Below, one piece after another: positions 1 to 9,691 of a DNA stretch of 19,888 nucleotides (the first letter of the stretch is position 1; every line of letters starts with the position of its first letter). The position numbers were made by a program, and so were the translations under genes. Source of the stretch: Lunasporangiospora selenospora (taxonomy: Eukaryota > Mortierellomycota > Mortierellomycetes > Mortierellales > Mortierellaceae). Location of the stretch: contig JAABOA010000204.1 in the NCBI GenBank assembly GCA_015680635.1, forward strand, positions 1 to 19,888. Direction: 5' to 3'. The notes beneath the pieces were generated by a model. It ran no database searches and had not been told where the DNA came from. It saw only the letters and a program-made list of their open reading frames with translations.

Positions 1-257
1 AGAAGGCTGCGTTTGTCGCTACGGCTCAAGATATTAACATCTTTGACTTGGGTATCGACAGGAACATAGGCATCGACTTTGTTATCCTTAACAACAATGT
101 TGATAGCGTCTTTGCCATTGGAGCGCTTTGAGGGCGAGACACGGATCTTCGAGGTACCGGTATTGGTCACTTCGTTATTGTTCGAAGGAAGAGGTGCGGC
201 CTGGACTGCAGCAAGAGTGACAAAAAGAATGGCGGAAGCAATCGAAAGAACCTTCAT
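1..257 (-). CDS. Secreted protein with KR dibasic sites, 5' part of gene (3' end outside window)
   Basis: The reverse strand is open from an ATG at 257-255 to the window edge, giving 85 complete codons. The product begins MKVLSIASAILFVTLAAVQA, a textbook signal peptide with a hydrophobic core at about residues 3-19 and likely cleavage after AQA or thereabouts. The mature part is Asn/Ser/Lys-rich and polar, with KR pairs at residues 44-45 and 82-83. Such pairs are typical cleavage sites for Kex2-type proteases in the Golgi. No catalytic or binding domain is visible in the fragment. A TATA-like box lies about 215 nt upstream and the leader is CT-rich, which supports this start. It could be a cell-wall protein, an effector-like protein or a propeptide. 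I do not recognise the family. The secretion signal is a confident call; the function is unknown. Confidence 0.72.
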   Translation of the reverse strand, partial: MKVLSIASAILFVTLAAVQAAPLPSNNNEVTNTGTSKIRVSPSKRSNGKDAINIVVKDNKVDAYVPVDTQVKDVNILSRSDKRSL

Positions 258-471
258 GGTGAATAGAGGCCTCGAATTGTGTTTGGCGATGAAGAAAGAC
301 AAGTGGAAGGGTATGGAGCGAAACGACAAGATGAAGGGTACGAGAGATAGACAGACGTCACCGAGAAAGGCAAATGGGAGAGTGAGAGTGAGGGTGGAAG
401 AGAGTGAGAAAGGCGATGGGGATGAGAATGGAGGGTGAGATCCTGGATGGGTTCAGGCCAATCTTTACGAG

Positions 472-478
472 TTTTATA
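472..478 (-). promoter_or_regulatory. TATA-like box of the secreted-protein gene
   Basis: The reverse strand reads TATAAAA here, about 215 nt upstream of the ATG at 257. The sequence between the two is pyrimidine-rich on the coding strand (many CTCTC and CTTCC runs), as expected for a fungal leader. This is a motif match only. Confidence 0.4.
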
Positions 479-600
479 TCGTTCATCGCGAGCATACTCC
501 AAAGACCGGGGCAGTGAGAGTCCTTGCCTAACGGAAGTCTGCTTAGCTGGAAGATGGGGGCGCTATTTCTCGCTTCGACTCCATCTACTGTCAACTACGA

Positions 601-3092
601 TTAAATTACGGCATCTCTGCCTTCAAACCGTGTGCTGATTCCAAACACAGAGTGGTATGGTATTGGAGGAGCCGTGGCGATGGCGGAGAAAGGGACCGCT
701 ATGCGACGAGTCGTCTACGCGTAAAGGTGCTAACCATTTCGTACCCCCTTGAAAGATAGTATCTGTCCTCCACGCGGCGTCAGATATTCAGGCAACAAGG
801 AGTGAAAGCGTGAGTGTAGGAAAGGTAATGAGAGGAGGAGAGGGAGGAGAAGGAGGTGAGGGAGGAAGGAGGGGAGAGAAGGGCATGGGAGGTACCAGGG
901 AGAGCGTGAGATGAAGGGAGTATGGCATCGGATAGTAAGGAGGATGCGCCGACAGAGCAATAGATGGTGTGCCAGTGTGAGATCACGGCAATGCTTTCAC
1001 ATTTTCTCTTTTCTTCGTAGTCTCGTTTCAGGAAGAGCGCGTATTCGTATGGCGACACCGTCTACTGCTTGATATCCGGTCCACTTGATCCAATATCCAA
1101 TAGACCACAGTCCGTCAGCCGATGGCCCATGCTCTGCGACCATTGTTTCGTAGTCGGCATGTCCCTCTCATTTCATTCACTGCTGCTCCTTGCTGGCATC
1201 GACATAGCCGCCTGGGAACCATTTCTCCGTAGTTGGTCTAATATGTGTATGTCGAATGGAAGCCAATTGGCGTCTTGTTTACCATCAAGCTCAGACGACC
1301 TAAATTTCTGCCTTGAGCTCAGTCGACACCTATTTTCCAGTGATGAAACGACATTCAGCGTGTTATGGAATACCTGGTTGGCCTTGTACCTGTCGCAATC
1401 TTGCTCGGCTAAATGTCGCTACCCTCCCTTTCTCCTGTTAGGCAATACGCTCTTCGCTGTCGCGAAGGGTCAATGTGCCAAGGGGGGAGTCCGTGGCCTA
1501 TTCGTGAGTTCAGCAATGGGTATCGAAAGAGTGAGACATCGTACAGCCTCTCCTACCTTTTGTTCTGAAGGAGTAAAGGGGTAGAGCGGGCCATTGGTGA
1601 TGAGAGTGGATAGCAATAGAGATGCCAGAGATGGGTGTTCTACTGTAATCGCTGTTCTTTCATTCTGGAGCTCCCAAGAGCAGAAAGAGATGGAAGGGGT
1701 CCAGCAGATGATGGGCAATGGCTTAAGGATGACTAGGTTCCGAGACTGACGCACAGTGTTGAACGAGCGGAGGTATTGAGGTGGCTTGACCAGTGATCAC
1801 AAAAAGTTCACTGCCAAAGGGTTCTGTTTGCCACCCTTGTATCCTCAGCAGGACATATCCGAACCGTCATTCTGGGGTGGCGACGGTGGTAGCAGAAGGA
1901 CGACCCTATCATGCCCAGTGAGTAGAACCTAGACATGTATTCTGGATCGTGAACTTGCATGGGGAGTACGCGAGGCGGATCTTCCCCAGCGCGGGAGAAA
2001 GAAAGATTGCAGCCATTCACAGCTTGAGATTAGCACTCCACTAGCCTGGTTACGATGTCGATCTCCCCCGGACCCTTCATCCATCTTAGGGCCATTCTGT
2101 ATTCACATGCACCCGCTTTTGGATAGCGTGCTCGGCTTAAAATTTCAGGATGGAAGAGGCTACTTCAGCTGTCCACAAGAACAACGTCCTAAACTAAGCT
2201 TCGTATGGTAAAACTTTCCTTTTTGTTGGACATTGTCGCCAGGCCTTTCTCATTCCAAGTACTCCAGGGAAGGACAGTAATGAACCGGTTCTGCCCAACA
2301 GGCCTACAACGTGTTTGGAACCAAGCCCGTGAATCGTGAATCAAATGTACCGCGTGGTCAAACCTCAGCAACTCTATATTCTCTCTCTCTCTTTCTCTCT
2401 CTCTCTTGAGCCGAAGCGTTGTGGTGGGTTCTGGCTCTGTAAATGCACGGCTGACTAACAGTGCGTATGGGTATCGATTACAGGATACAGAATCCTATTT
2501 CGTCAAAGAGGGGCCTTTTGGACATTTGTACAGGAAAATAAAAGGAGTGCTTGGTCTTGGTTAAAATGATGATATAACGAAGCATCATACTAGTGGAAGA
2601 AAGGCAGGAAAGAGTAGTTTTTACCTTCTCTGCCTTGCACATAACCTAGCCGACATGCCATGGTAAAAATGAAGAGCCAAACCCGTTTGCTAACCATGCA
2701 TATCCACCTTCAGGATTGTGGTACAAACCTCCTCCCTGACTCCGCTCTACGTCTCTGCGTTCTTTTCCATGCTCGTGTTCTTGTCTCTGCTCATCTCGCG
2801 ACATCAGACGCCTGTGCATGTCATTTAGAGCGAAGATGATAGGGATATTGCGAATCTAGTGCTGCCTCGTCTATCCTCGATAGGCCATTGAGAGCTTCAT
2901 GTGCATCAGTCGCCGTCTTCTTCATAATGAGCAACGGGAAGCGGGACGGACAAGGCTCGTTAACTTGGTCCAACTTCCTTCTGTGTTTTGCGACAGCGAA
3001 CAACGATCTCTGGAGCCGTTGGAGAGGGAGTACATTGACAAAGAGCCTTTGTCCTAGCCTTTCCTATTTGGCCAGGGTGTTGCATGCAGCCT
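601..3092. other. Long intergenic stretch, no convincing gene
   Basis: I find no gene here that I can support on either strand. The longest open frame is 1069-1584 plus, whose first ATG is at 1129 (152 codons). Its product is Ser/Cys/Leu-rich, resembles no family I know, lacks plausible flanking splice sites, and has no recognisable domain. A purine-rich block lies at about 805-905 and a CT microsatellite at 2381-2406. The rest is unique sequence of mixed composition and may hold the distal promoters of the flanking genes or a non-coding transcript. Confidence 0.5.
2381..2406. repeat. CT dinucleotide microsatellite
   Basis: CT repeats with a single TTT interruption, in intergenic DNA. A second, shorter CT-rich run lies at about 3225-3260 in the leader of the RGS gene. 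Confidence 0.85.
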
Positions 3093-3098
3093 TATAAA
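3093..3098 (+). promoter_or_regulatory. TATA-like box of the RGS gene
   Basis: TATAAA lies 225 nt before the RGS ATG at 3324. It is followed by a pyrimidine-rich leader (CCACCCCCATCCCC, then CT repeats) of the kind common in front of fungal genes. The position suits a promoter with a leader of roughly 190 nt. This is a motif match only. Confidence 0.4.
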
Positions 3099-3323
3099 GC
3101 CTGACCTACGGAGACACTTCCACCCCCATCCCCACTCTTCTTGCCATCCCCTTTCGATTGCACCACGTCGTACCAGCACCACTAGCGCCGGCCTCAGTCT
3201 TGGCTCAGATACAAGCACGCATACTTCTCTCTCTCTCCTTCTCTCCCTCTCTCTCTCTCTTGACTACAGCCACATTCCTCTTCCTTTTCTGTAGTTCTTC
3301 CAGAAATCATCCACAGACACATA

Positions 3324-4808
3324 ATGTATCCTCACCTCCATTTCTATCAACATCTCCAGCTTCATCCACAGCGACTCCCGCCACCAGCACAACAACAGCA
3401 ACAACAGGAACAGCAGCAACAACAAAAGCAGCGAACTCCTTCAACATCCTCGAAATATTTCACAAGCCTGTACGCCCTTCCTACTCCAGCATCCCGTCCT
3501 TTTTGTCCACGCCGATATTCCTCTGCAAGCATGCGGTCAGACCACTCCTCCCAGAGTCAGTTTTGCTCTGACATCAACTCTAACCATGACTTTAGCGATG
3601 ACGATGAAGGCAGTTACGACCTTGTCGAATCAGAACAGCACCGTGATCCTTCGTCAGCTCTGTCTTCCAAGTGGGATGGAGCGGGCGACCCTTTACTCCA
3701 TCAAATCCTACGGGACCAAGGCCATGGTACGGCTTACTCTCTTGAACGGTTTGCAGCATTCTTGCAGAGTCAGTTTTGTTTCGAGAACTTGGCCTTTTGG
3801 TTGGCTGCCAGGCACTACAAGGTACCACCCTATTCCAGTGACGTTTGGTTTTCCATCTGTTAATCGTTGACCAATGATCGGCCTACTGTTGTCCCTCCGC
3901 CCTTTCTCCATTTCTCTTTTCTCCACTTCTCCCCCTTCTCCATCTTCACTCTATCCCTGATACCTTCCTCCCCGATCGTGTGGAAATACTTACTGCCCGA
4001 GCTTTGTCCCTCCTTCAGTTTGTCTGCACGACCACTCCCAATTGTCTGTACGACTATTGGGCCCTCTTTACCACACGGTTGCGTCTGCTCATGCTCACTC
4101 ATTTTCTTTTTCTGTTTTCTTGTGATCGAATTTTTTCCTTGCCAGATGTCTGCTCAGTCATTGCTCAGCCGGATCCGGGAGTCGAGCCCACAATTCAACC
4201 TCCACCAGGACTCGCTCCCGTTTATTACTCAGGCACAAACCCGCGAGTTTTCGGATCTCCAAAGTGACATGCTTATCCTTCTCGAGTCGTTCATTCTTCC
4301 CAACACCAACAGTCCTTATGAACTCAACCTCTCAGACAAGATCAGAGGGCGTATTCTCAAGGCTGTTGCGGAGGGCAATTACCATCCTCGGTTGCTCGCA
4401 CCCGCCGTTGATGCTGTGGACGATCTCATGAAGTCCTCCAGCTATCCATTGTTCCTCGAGTCGGTTTGCGAAGGTGCAAACAGCCTGGAACAGTCCGATC
4501 GCGACTCATCCTCAAATGGATCAATCGCAACTTTGGGGTTATGCTCGCGCAACGACAGCAAAGGCAGTCTTTACTCTGCCGCGACAGCCCATTATGACTA
4601 TGAGGGCCTTATCCACAACCTATGTAATAATATTGATGGCGATGCTCATCAGCATCATCATGAACTCGAGGCCAGTGGGGACTCGGACCATGACCATGAT
4701 AATGGCCATGATCGGCCTTGGGGTCTCAAGGCCAAGTTGCATTTTAAAGTGGTCTCAAAAGCCCTCCGGCGCAGTTCCCATGCCCACGCCAAGTTCGTTG
4801 ATCTGTAG
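3324..4808 (+). CDS. RGS-domain protein (regulator of G-protein signalling), two exons
   Basis: RGS proteins speed GTP hydrolysis by G-alpha subunits at the plasma membrane and so end receptor signalling. Exons are 3324-3821 and 4146-4808, separated by a 324-nt phase-0 intron (GGTACC donor, TTGCCAG acceptor). The product is about 386 residues. Residues 1-45 are Gln/Pro-rich, and an acidic stretch lies near 90-104. The RGS fold spans about 123-273. It starts LLHQILRDQ, continues through the helix FCFENLAFWLAARHYK just before the intron, and ends with DLMKSSSYPLFLESV. Between these lies an insertion of roughly 30 residues relative to animal RGS boxes, as in several fungal members. The C-terminal tail is His/Asp-rich and ends in a basic segment. 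No DEP, PX or membrane segment is visible. The acceptor could instead be 4157, which keeps the frame and drops four residues. The gene is convergent with the PKA regulatory-subunit gene. The family call is strong; the particular G-alpha partner is unknown. Confidence 0.85.
3822..4145 (+). other. Intron of the RGS gene
   Basis: GT at 3822-3823 and AG at 4144-4145. Reading through stops at 3861-3863, and the RGS domain resumes in frame at 4146, so removal is required. The intron is pyrimidine-rich and longer than most others in the window. I looked for a small internal exon (for example after the CTTCAG near 4019) and found none that adds RGS-like residues. Confidence 0.8.
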
Positions 4809-5133
4809 AGGAGAAGACTCCCATTCATCTCCTCGGTTTCTTTAATCATTTTCTAGTTGATAACTGTATCATAGCACATTTTGTACAACAAGAAGGGAAC
4901 CCCCCTTCCTCCTCCTCATTAACAAAACATTAAACCCAGCACGTCATGAAAGATGGCTGTTGTTATCATTTAAACCGGTTCAGGCCATCTTTTCTCTCTC
5001 TTTTATCCTTAGTTTAATGAAGACAAGAGGTGTAGCAGAGAGACTTGAAAGTACATGTATCCCAGTGGATGAGAACGACAGAATAGACAGTAGTAGGAAT
5101 ACCAAAATAGAGGGCAGACGAATAATAAGAACT

Positions 5134-5151
5134 AAAGAAAGAAGGAAAGGA

Positions 5152-5182
<31 letters not shown>

Positions 5183-5183
5183 G
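5134..5183. repeat. GAAA tetranucleotide microsatellite
   Basis: AAAG/GAAA units, imperfect at the left and perfect from about 5150. The repeat lies in the 3' intergenic spacer between the convergent genes. Open frames over it on either strand are artefacts of the repeat. Confidence 0.9.
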
Positions 5184-5266
5184 ATTGTAACAAATAAAGA
5201 AAACTTTTCCACGGCTGTATTGTTGTCCTGAAACGCATTGATACAATCCAGAGCAGTAATAGTTAA

Positions 5267-5268
<2 letters not shown>

Positions 5269-5322
<54 letters not shown>
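5269..5322. repeat. GA dinucleotide microsatellite
   Basis: A run of about 20 GA units ending in an AAAGAGAGAAAA interruption, in the same intergenic spacer. Together with the GAAA repeat it makes a purine-rich strand that is pyrimidine-rich in the PKA-R sense direction. Confidence 0.9.
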
Positions 5323-5323
<1 letters not shown>

Positions 5324-5486
5324 GGAGGCCTTTGAAGAATTTGTCGTCGACAGTCGTAAAAAGCTTTTAGGCACAACAAATAACGATAAAAAAGAAACAG
5401 ACAAGTGCATTAGTGGTGCACAATGAAAAAGCAACGATAGCGATACACAGGGGTTCCATCCCCCCTCTTTAGATCACACCATGACG

Positions 5487-7815
5487 TTAGTGATGGTTCA
5501 GTTGATCTTGAGGATGCAAGGGTTCTGTCGTCGCCGTCGTCGTCAGTGTCGTAGGAGCTACAGCTGTTTGACTCTCTTGTTGCTGTTGATGTTCTTGCTC
5601 TGTTTGGAGCTGCTGTTGCTGGAGCTGGATCTGTTGCTCAATCGTCTGGTAGTTGCTACTGTTGCGTTTGATAATGTCAACAACAGGACCCAGCAAGCGG
5701 ACAAAGGCCCTCTTTCCAAGCGTGGCACATTTTAGCTTTCCCTTTGCTCTCACAGTCGCTGCTCGGGGCATATCATTCAACAACGCCAATTCTATTACCC
5801 CACAAAACCAAAGTCAAAGTCAAAGTAAAAAAAAAAAAGAAAAGAGTCAATTGCATTGAATTTTTTTTACATCGCATGGGGATCAAAGAAGAGAGGAAAA
5901 TAAAGAAAACGGTGCTTCTATTACCTCCGAAATACTGTCCGGGGCCGAGTCCTGGCATGGGGTACTCGACACCCTTGTCATCACCCTTGATGACGGTCGC
6001 CTCTCCTTGCTCAATAATGAAAAAGTTGTCACCCTGATCACCTTGCTTCACTACTGCCTGACCATCCTCAAAGTAGACGGATTCCAGAGCATCGGCAATC
6101 TTGTGGCGCTCGTAGGGCTCCAAAGACATAAGCAATGGCACTGTTTCCAAAAAGGTTTCGTACATGCGTCTCTTTCGGGAAGTGTTTTCCATCAGGATAC
6201 GACGGAAGGTAATGCGATCCAGTGCCCAGAGTACAACATCCAACGTGGCGGTCACTGTAGCTGCACGAGGGCCGTTATACATCAATGCCAGCTCTCCAAA
6301 GCTTCCACCGGGCCCATACTCAAACACCTTTTCAGCAGGGTTGCCGTTCTTTGTCACAAAAACGTCCAGCGTTCCTGTCTCGACCACATAGAAGAAATCT
6401 CCGACAGCGCCTTGTTCAATCACATTGTCGCCTCGATGGAAGCGCTTTTCCGTCATTGCATTGACTACGTCCTCGTGTTGATCCTCATCCAGATTCTTGA
6501 ACAAAAAGTTATTGCCAATAGAGACCTCGATACGTCGGCGCTGTTCGTCGGATTTGGCGATAACGGTTCTGACGTAGTTCTGGTGGCTGGGGACCATGCT
6601 CTCAGCACTGACAGAGGGACGCCGGCTGAGCATGTGGGCGGGGGGTATGGGGATGTGGTCCGTGTCGTCCTGCGAGTCATCGTCGCTGTCATTATCGCTC
6701 TCGCTCTCCATTGAATGATCTGGGCTCGAGGCTGCAGGTGTAGCAGCACTGCCGATCTTTGGCGAGGCCAGCGCACGGGCAGGCGGTGTCACGACCGTAG
6801 CGGGTAGGAACTGAGGGATGTCTCGACCAGGAGGAGGCACGCCCCGGGCTACAATATTGTTAGCAGAGCGGAATAAGGAAGGAAAGAAGGGAGAAAACGA
6901 CAGAGGTAGATCAATAGGGAGAACAAGAAAGTGAGCGTTAGATCAAATGGCCAGAGGGGTGAACAGGTGGAGAGAAATGGGCCATATTCTACACTGTCAG
7001 AAAGTAGGGGTCATCAAAGGCAGGCCTCCTTTTCAGACACGAAAGAACTGCACCCCCACCCCCCTTCTCTTTCTCTTCTCTTCTCTTCACTTCCTCTTCC
7101 TTCTTCTTCCCCCAATTCCTCCTCTTCCTCCCCCCTCTCCTTCCTTCGACCACTTCCCCCATGCCTGTCCTCCACAAGGAATGTTGTTGTCACGAACACC
7201 GTCTCTGTGCCGCGTGCCACTCGCGGTCTTTTCTCTTCCTTTGTCGCCCGTAACTGACAGATTTTTAGCCGAGGAGTGGGCGAGGATAAGGGAGAAAAAA
7301 AAAACTTTTGTCCCATCCAAATGTTGGTTTTGGCCGACGCGGGGTATACATTGATGCACACAAAGAGCGACCATGGCAGCAAGGAAGTAAGCAGTTCTTG
7401 GGAGGATTGAGTGGTACTTTCGAACCCCCTCCCTCCCTCTTCTCTTCTAGATTGCTTGTTTGTTCAATTATCCAGAAATCCACAATGGCAAATACAAAGG
7501 CTACCACACTCAGTGTCGCGGGTCCTCGCCATCATTTAAATTCCGGGAGTGCCGAATGGACCGGCAGGCGGCATACTAGGAAAGCAGAATGTGATAAAAA
7601 TGAAGCAAGGAGAAATAGAGATAGACATTACCTGCGGCCATGAGACGGATGCGCTGCTCCTCGAGCTTATGGTTAAAGTAGTTTGCGCAGAACTGGAGCA
7701 CATCCTGAGGTTGGGCAGTAATCACCTTTTGGTTGAGGTCATTGAGGATCTCTGCATAGGCCGGTGGGAGCGACCGATGGGTGGGCGACTGGGATGAGGT
7801 CGACGAGGCAAACAT
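5487..7815 (-). CDS. pkaR: cAMP-dependent protein kinase regulatory subunit, three exons
   Basis: This protein holds PKA catalytic subunits inactive until cAMP binds. Exons, in transcript order, are 7815-7632, 6848-5925 and 5791-5487, giving 470 residues. Residues about 16-54 form the RIIa-type dimerisation/docking domain ([16 protein letters not shown] onward). A Pro/Ser/Asp-rich linker carries the pseudosubstrate RRPS at 137-140; the Ser makes it a phosphorylatable, type-II-like inhibitor site. Two cyclic-nucleotide-binding domains follow. Their phosphate-binding cassettes are [16 protein letters not shown] (245-260) and [16 protein letters not shown] (368-383), both with the essential Glu and Arg, so both sites should bind cAMP. 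The second cassette is created by the exon 2/exon 3 join (G plus AA). A Gln-rich tail of about 50 residues after the last domain is unusual but probably disordered. The ATG at 7815 sits just before the docking domain. The family call is very strong. Confidence 0.95.
5792..5924 (-). other. Intron 2 of the PKA-R gene
   Basis: The donor GTAATAG follows the exon at 5925 and the acceptor TAATAG ends at 5792, giving 133 nt, phase 1. Splicing rebuilds the phosphate-binding cassette of the second cAMP site. The intron contains an unbroken A run on the plus strand (T run in sense) at about 5827-5838. Confidence 0.9.
6849..7631 (-). other. Intron 1 of the PKA-R gene, unusually long
   Basis: The donor is GCAG|GTAATG at 7632/7631 and the acceptor TATTGTAG at 6849, phase 1, 783 nt. 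It separates the docking domain from the inhibitor and cAMP-binding part. Its sense strand is rich in pyrimidine near the middle. Open frames on both strands are short and unlike the family. A small extra exon cannot be excluded, but none is needed to join the domains. Confidence 0.75.
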
Positions 7816-8450
7816 GAGGCAGGCTTGCGGGAGGGGGGATGTGGGCTTGGGCTTGATGCCAGATGCAGGCGCGTCGCGGATTCGGGGCAGGCGGGTGGGA
7901 TGGGAGAACGCGTGAGAGAGAAAGAAAACGAGAAAAAGAGAAAAAGAGAAAAAGAGAGAAATGAGAGAGAGAAAGGGCGCGATGACGTTGGGGGCCAGAG
8001 AAGCAGGGATGCAGGGGCGGCGAGAGTGGAGAGGAGACGGGAAGGGGCGGCGGGAGGAGAGGGGCGAGGAGAAAGAGAAATGAGGAAGAGAGAGAAGGAG
8101 AGGGGGAAAAAAAGAAAAGAAAGAGGAGAAAAGGAAAGAAAGATGCGAGATTGAAAGAGATTGCCAGAGAGCAAGATGATGTCCGCGCCCGGCCGGGATG
8201 AGGTAGAGAAAGGGAAAATGAAAAAAGGGACTCTGTGGCCCGATGCGAGATGGTTATTGCAGGTCTGGGAAATCAGGGTCTGGTCGGGGGGCGTGGCCGT
8301 CCGTTCGCTGGTAGCGGTCTGGTCAGCCTGGTCAGGCCTGGCGGGTACGACGGACGGAGAGAAGGGCGCTCCCGTTTGTGGGGGATCCGTGTTTGCACTG
8401 CTCGATCGAGTCATGACAAAGAAATGGTTAGATGACAGATGATCCGGGGC
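7816..8450 (-). promoter_or_regulatory. Probable leader/promoter of the PKA-R gene, polypyrimidine in sense
   Basis: This region lies immediately upstream of the PKA-R ATG. On the sense (minus) strand it is dominated by CT-rich sequence, densest at 7908-7978 and 8050-8165. A long open frame runs over it (down to 7722) in a different frame from the PKA-R protein. Its Ser/Pro/Leu/Phe-only composition is that of a pyrimidine tract, so I treat it as non-coding leader and promoter. The transcription start cannot be placed. Confidence 0.45.
7908..8165. repeat. Polypurine/polypyrimidine low-complexity tract
   Basis: The plus strand is GA-rich in two blocks (about 7908-7978 and 8050-8165) with GAAAAA and GAGAGA sub-repeats. 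A GC-rich interruption between them contains one TGACGT. It is upstream of PKA-R. Confidence 0.75.
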
Positions 8451-8777
8451 CATCGTGCACACTCACACGCAGACAGATGCACAGGATAAGAAAGAGAACA
8501 GAAAGATGCAGGACACACACCCTTGCCGTGCAGAGAGGGAGCGAGGGTGAGAGCGAGAGCGAGAGAGATGGACGCGCGGCGACTTACACTGGCGGAGCGC
8601 GAAGGGGCGGCGCGTGTGGATGTGGAGAGCGCGGAGGTAAGAAGAGCGCGCTGCAGTCGAAGAGGAAATCTCCGTACAAAATGGAAAAAAAAAGCGGTGG
8701 GAGTGGGGCAAGGAAAAGGCGGAAGAGATTTACAAGAGAGAAAGAGGTGCAGTCGAACAAGCACAGGGTGAAGGGAG

Positions 8778-8826
<49 letters not shown>

Positions 8827-8840
8827 CGAGGAAAAAAAAA
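8778..8840. repeat. GAAA plus GA microsatellite
   Basis: A few GAAA units pass directly into about 15 GA units and then an A run. It is the same compound type as the pair at 5134-5322 and lies upstream of PKA-R. Confidence 0.9.
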
Positions 8841-9204
8841 GGACGAATCGAGAGTCACTCTCACACATTTGGGTGCGACTCGCTCGCCTCGCAACCGTCC
8901 ACCTCGCCTCCTTTTTGCTGCGACCAGACAGGACAGGACTGGCCTTCACTCGACGTGTTCCGGACAGTGAGCGACACACCAGGCAGCCTCCAAGCCAAGC
9001 CTCCCAGTCTTTCTCCCTCTCTCTTTCTCCCCACTCCACCTTTTCCTCTTGTCTCAATTTCGTTCGCGGTTGTTGATACTGTCTTTTTGTCGCGTCGCCG
9101 TGACTTGCTCGGCGGCCCAGACATGCGCTCATGCCTCCCGGCCCCTAGGACTTTGAACCTCGCAGGCAGACAGACAGGGACCAAGGCGCGCAGGAGGAGG
9201 ACGG

Positions 9205-9302
9205 CCAAGAAGCATGCGTGGGTGCGTGTGTCGATGCAAGGATGCATGGAGTGCGATGCGTGGGTGCGATGCGTGGATGCGTGGGTGAGGTGGGTGAGGA
9301 GT
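9205..9302. repeat. Degenerate GC-rich minisatellite (GATGCGTGG-like unit)
   Basis: Units resembling GATGCGTGG or GTGCGTGGG recur about eight times with variation. The overlapping open frame translates to repeated AWVR-like peptides that follow from the repeat and are not evidence of a gene. Confidence 0.65.
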
Positions 9303-9691
9303 ATTAGAAGGAAGATGGGAGAAGCTGAGATGGCATCTCCAGCCTTCCAGGAGACAGACGCGACCCACTGGTTTGCTTCCCCCTCGCGAGCGACCACGCC
9401 TCTCCGACTCACATGCATCCGCCTGCGAACTCCACAAGCTCGCGTAGAGGCGTCTCGTTCAGTCAACAAACACCTGCATGTACCTTTTTCGCGGCCCCTT
9501 GTTTTCTCTCCTCAAGAGCGGGTGCACACAAGAGCTCGCGCCAGGTTGAGTTTCCTCCTTTTTTTCTCCATGACATCAATCGCGTCAACTCGTACGGAGG
9601 ACGTCTCAAGTTCTGCAGGATGATGCGCCACTAACGAGGAGACAGGGCGAGGGAGGCAAGGGGTACCCGCCAAGAAAGTCGTCGATGCTTT

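Larger units (their letters stand above)
4809..5486. other. Convergent intergenic region between the RGS and PKA-R genes
   Basis: Shared 3' flank of two convergent genes. Possible poly(A) signals for the RGS transcript are ATTAAA at 4929-4934 and AATAAA at 5193-5198. No good AATAAA is visible on the minus strand for the PKA-R transcript. The middle is occupied by two purine microsatellites. No coding region is supported. Confidence 0.6.
8451..9691. other. Divergent intergenic region, low complexity
   Basis: Several long open frames cross this stretch on both strands (for example 8432-9076 and 8955-9623 plus). Their products are Arg/Glu/Lys- or Ser/Pro-rich because of the GA and CT tracts, resemble no family, and contradict one another strand to strand. 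I support no gene here. The distal PKA-R promoter is the likeliest content. Confidence 0.45.

Noticed and set aside
5134-5322. Possible CRISPR-like or mobile-element repeat
   Set aside because: These are simple GAAA and GA microsatellites without spacers, terminal inverted repeats or coding capacity.
6007-6714. 235-codon plus-strand open frame
   Set aside because: It lies entirely antisense to PKA-R exon 2, whose cAMP-binding domains are unmistakable. It is a shadow frame without its own domain.
7983-7988. TGACGT, a CRE half-site upstream of PKA-R
   Set aside because: A cAMP-response-like element would be attractive at this gene, but a single 6-mer is expected by chance at this length, and another copy (5481-5487) lies at the 3' end.
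7722-8462. 246-codon minus-strand frame overlapping the PKA-R start
   Set aside because: Its Ser/Pro/Phe/Leu composition reflects a polypyrimidine leader, and it runs in a different frame from the docking domain.
8432-9623. Long plus-strand frames of 214 and 222 codons
   Set aside because: Their products are driven by GA microsatellites, CT runs and the minisatellite, and minus-strand frames of similar length overlap them. No family resemblance.
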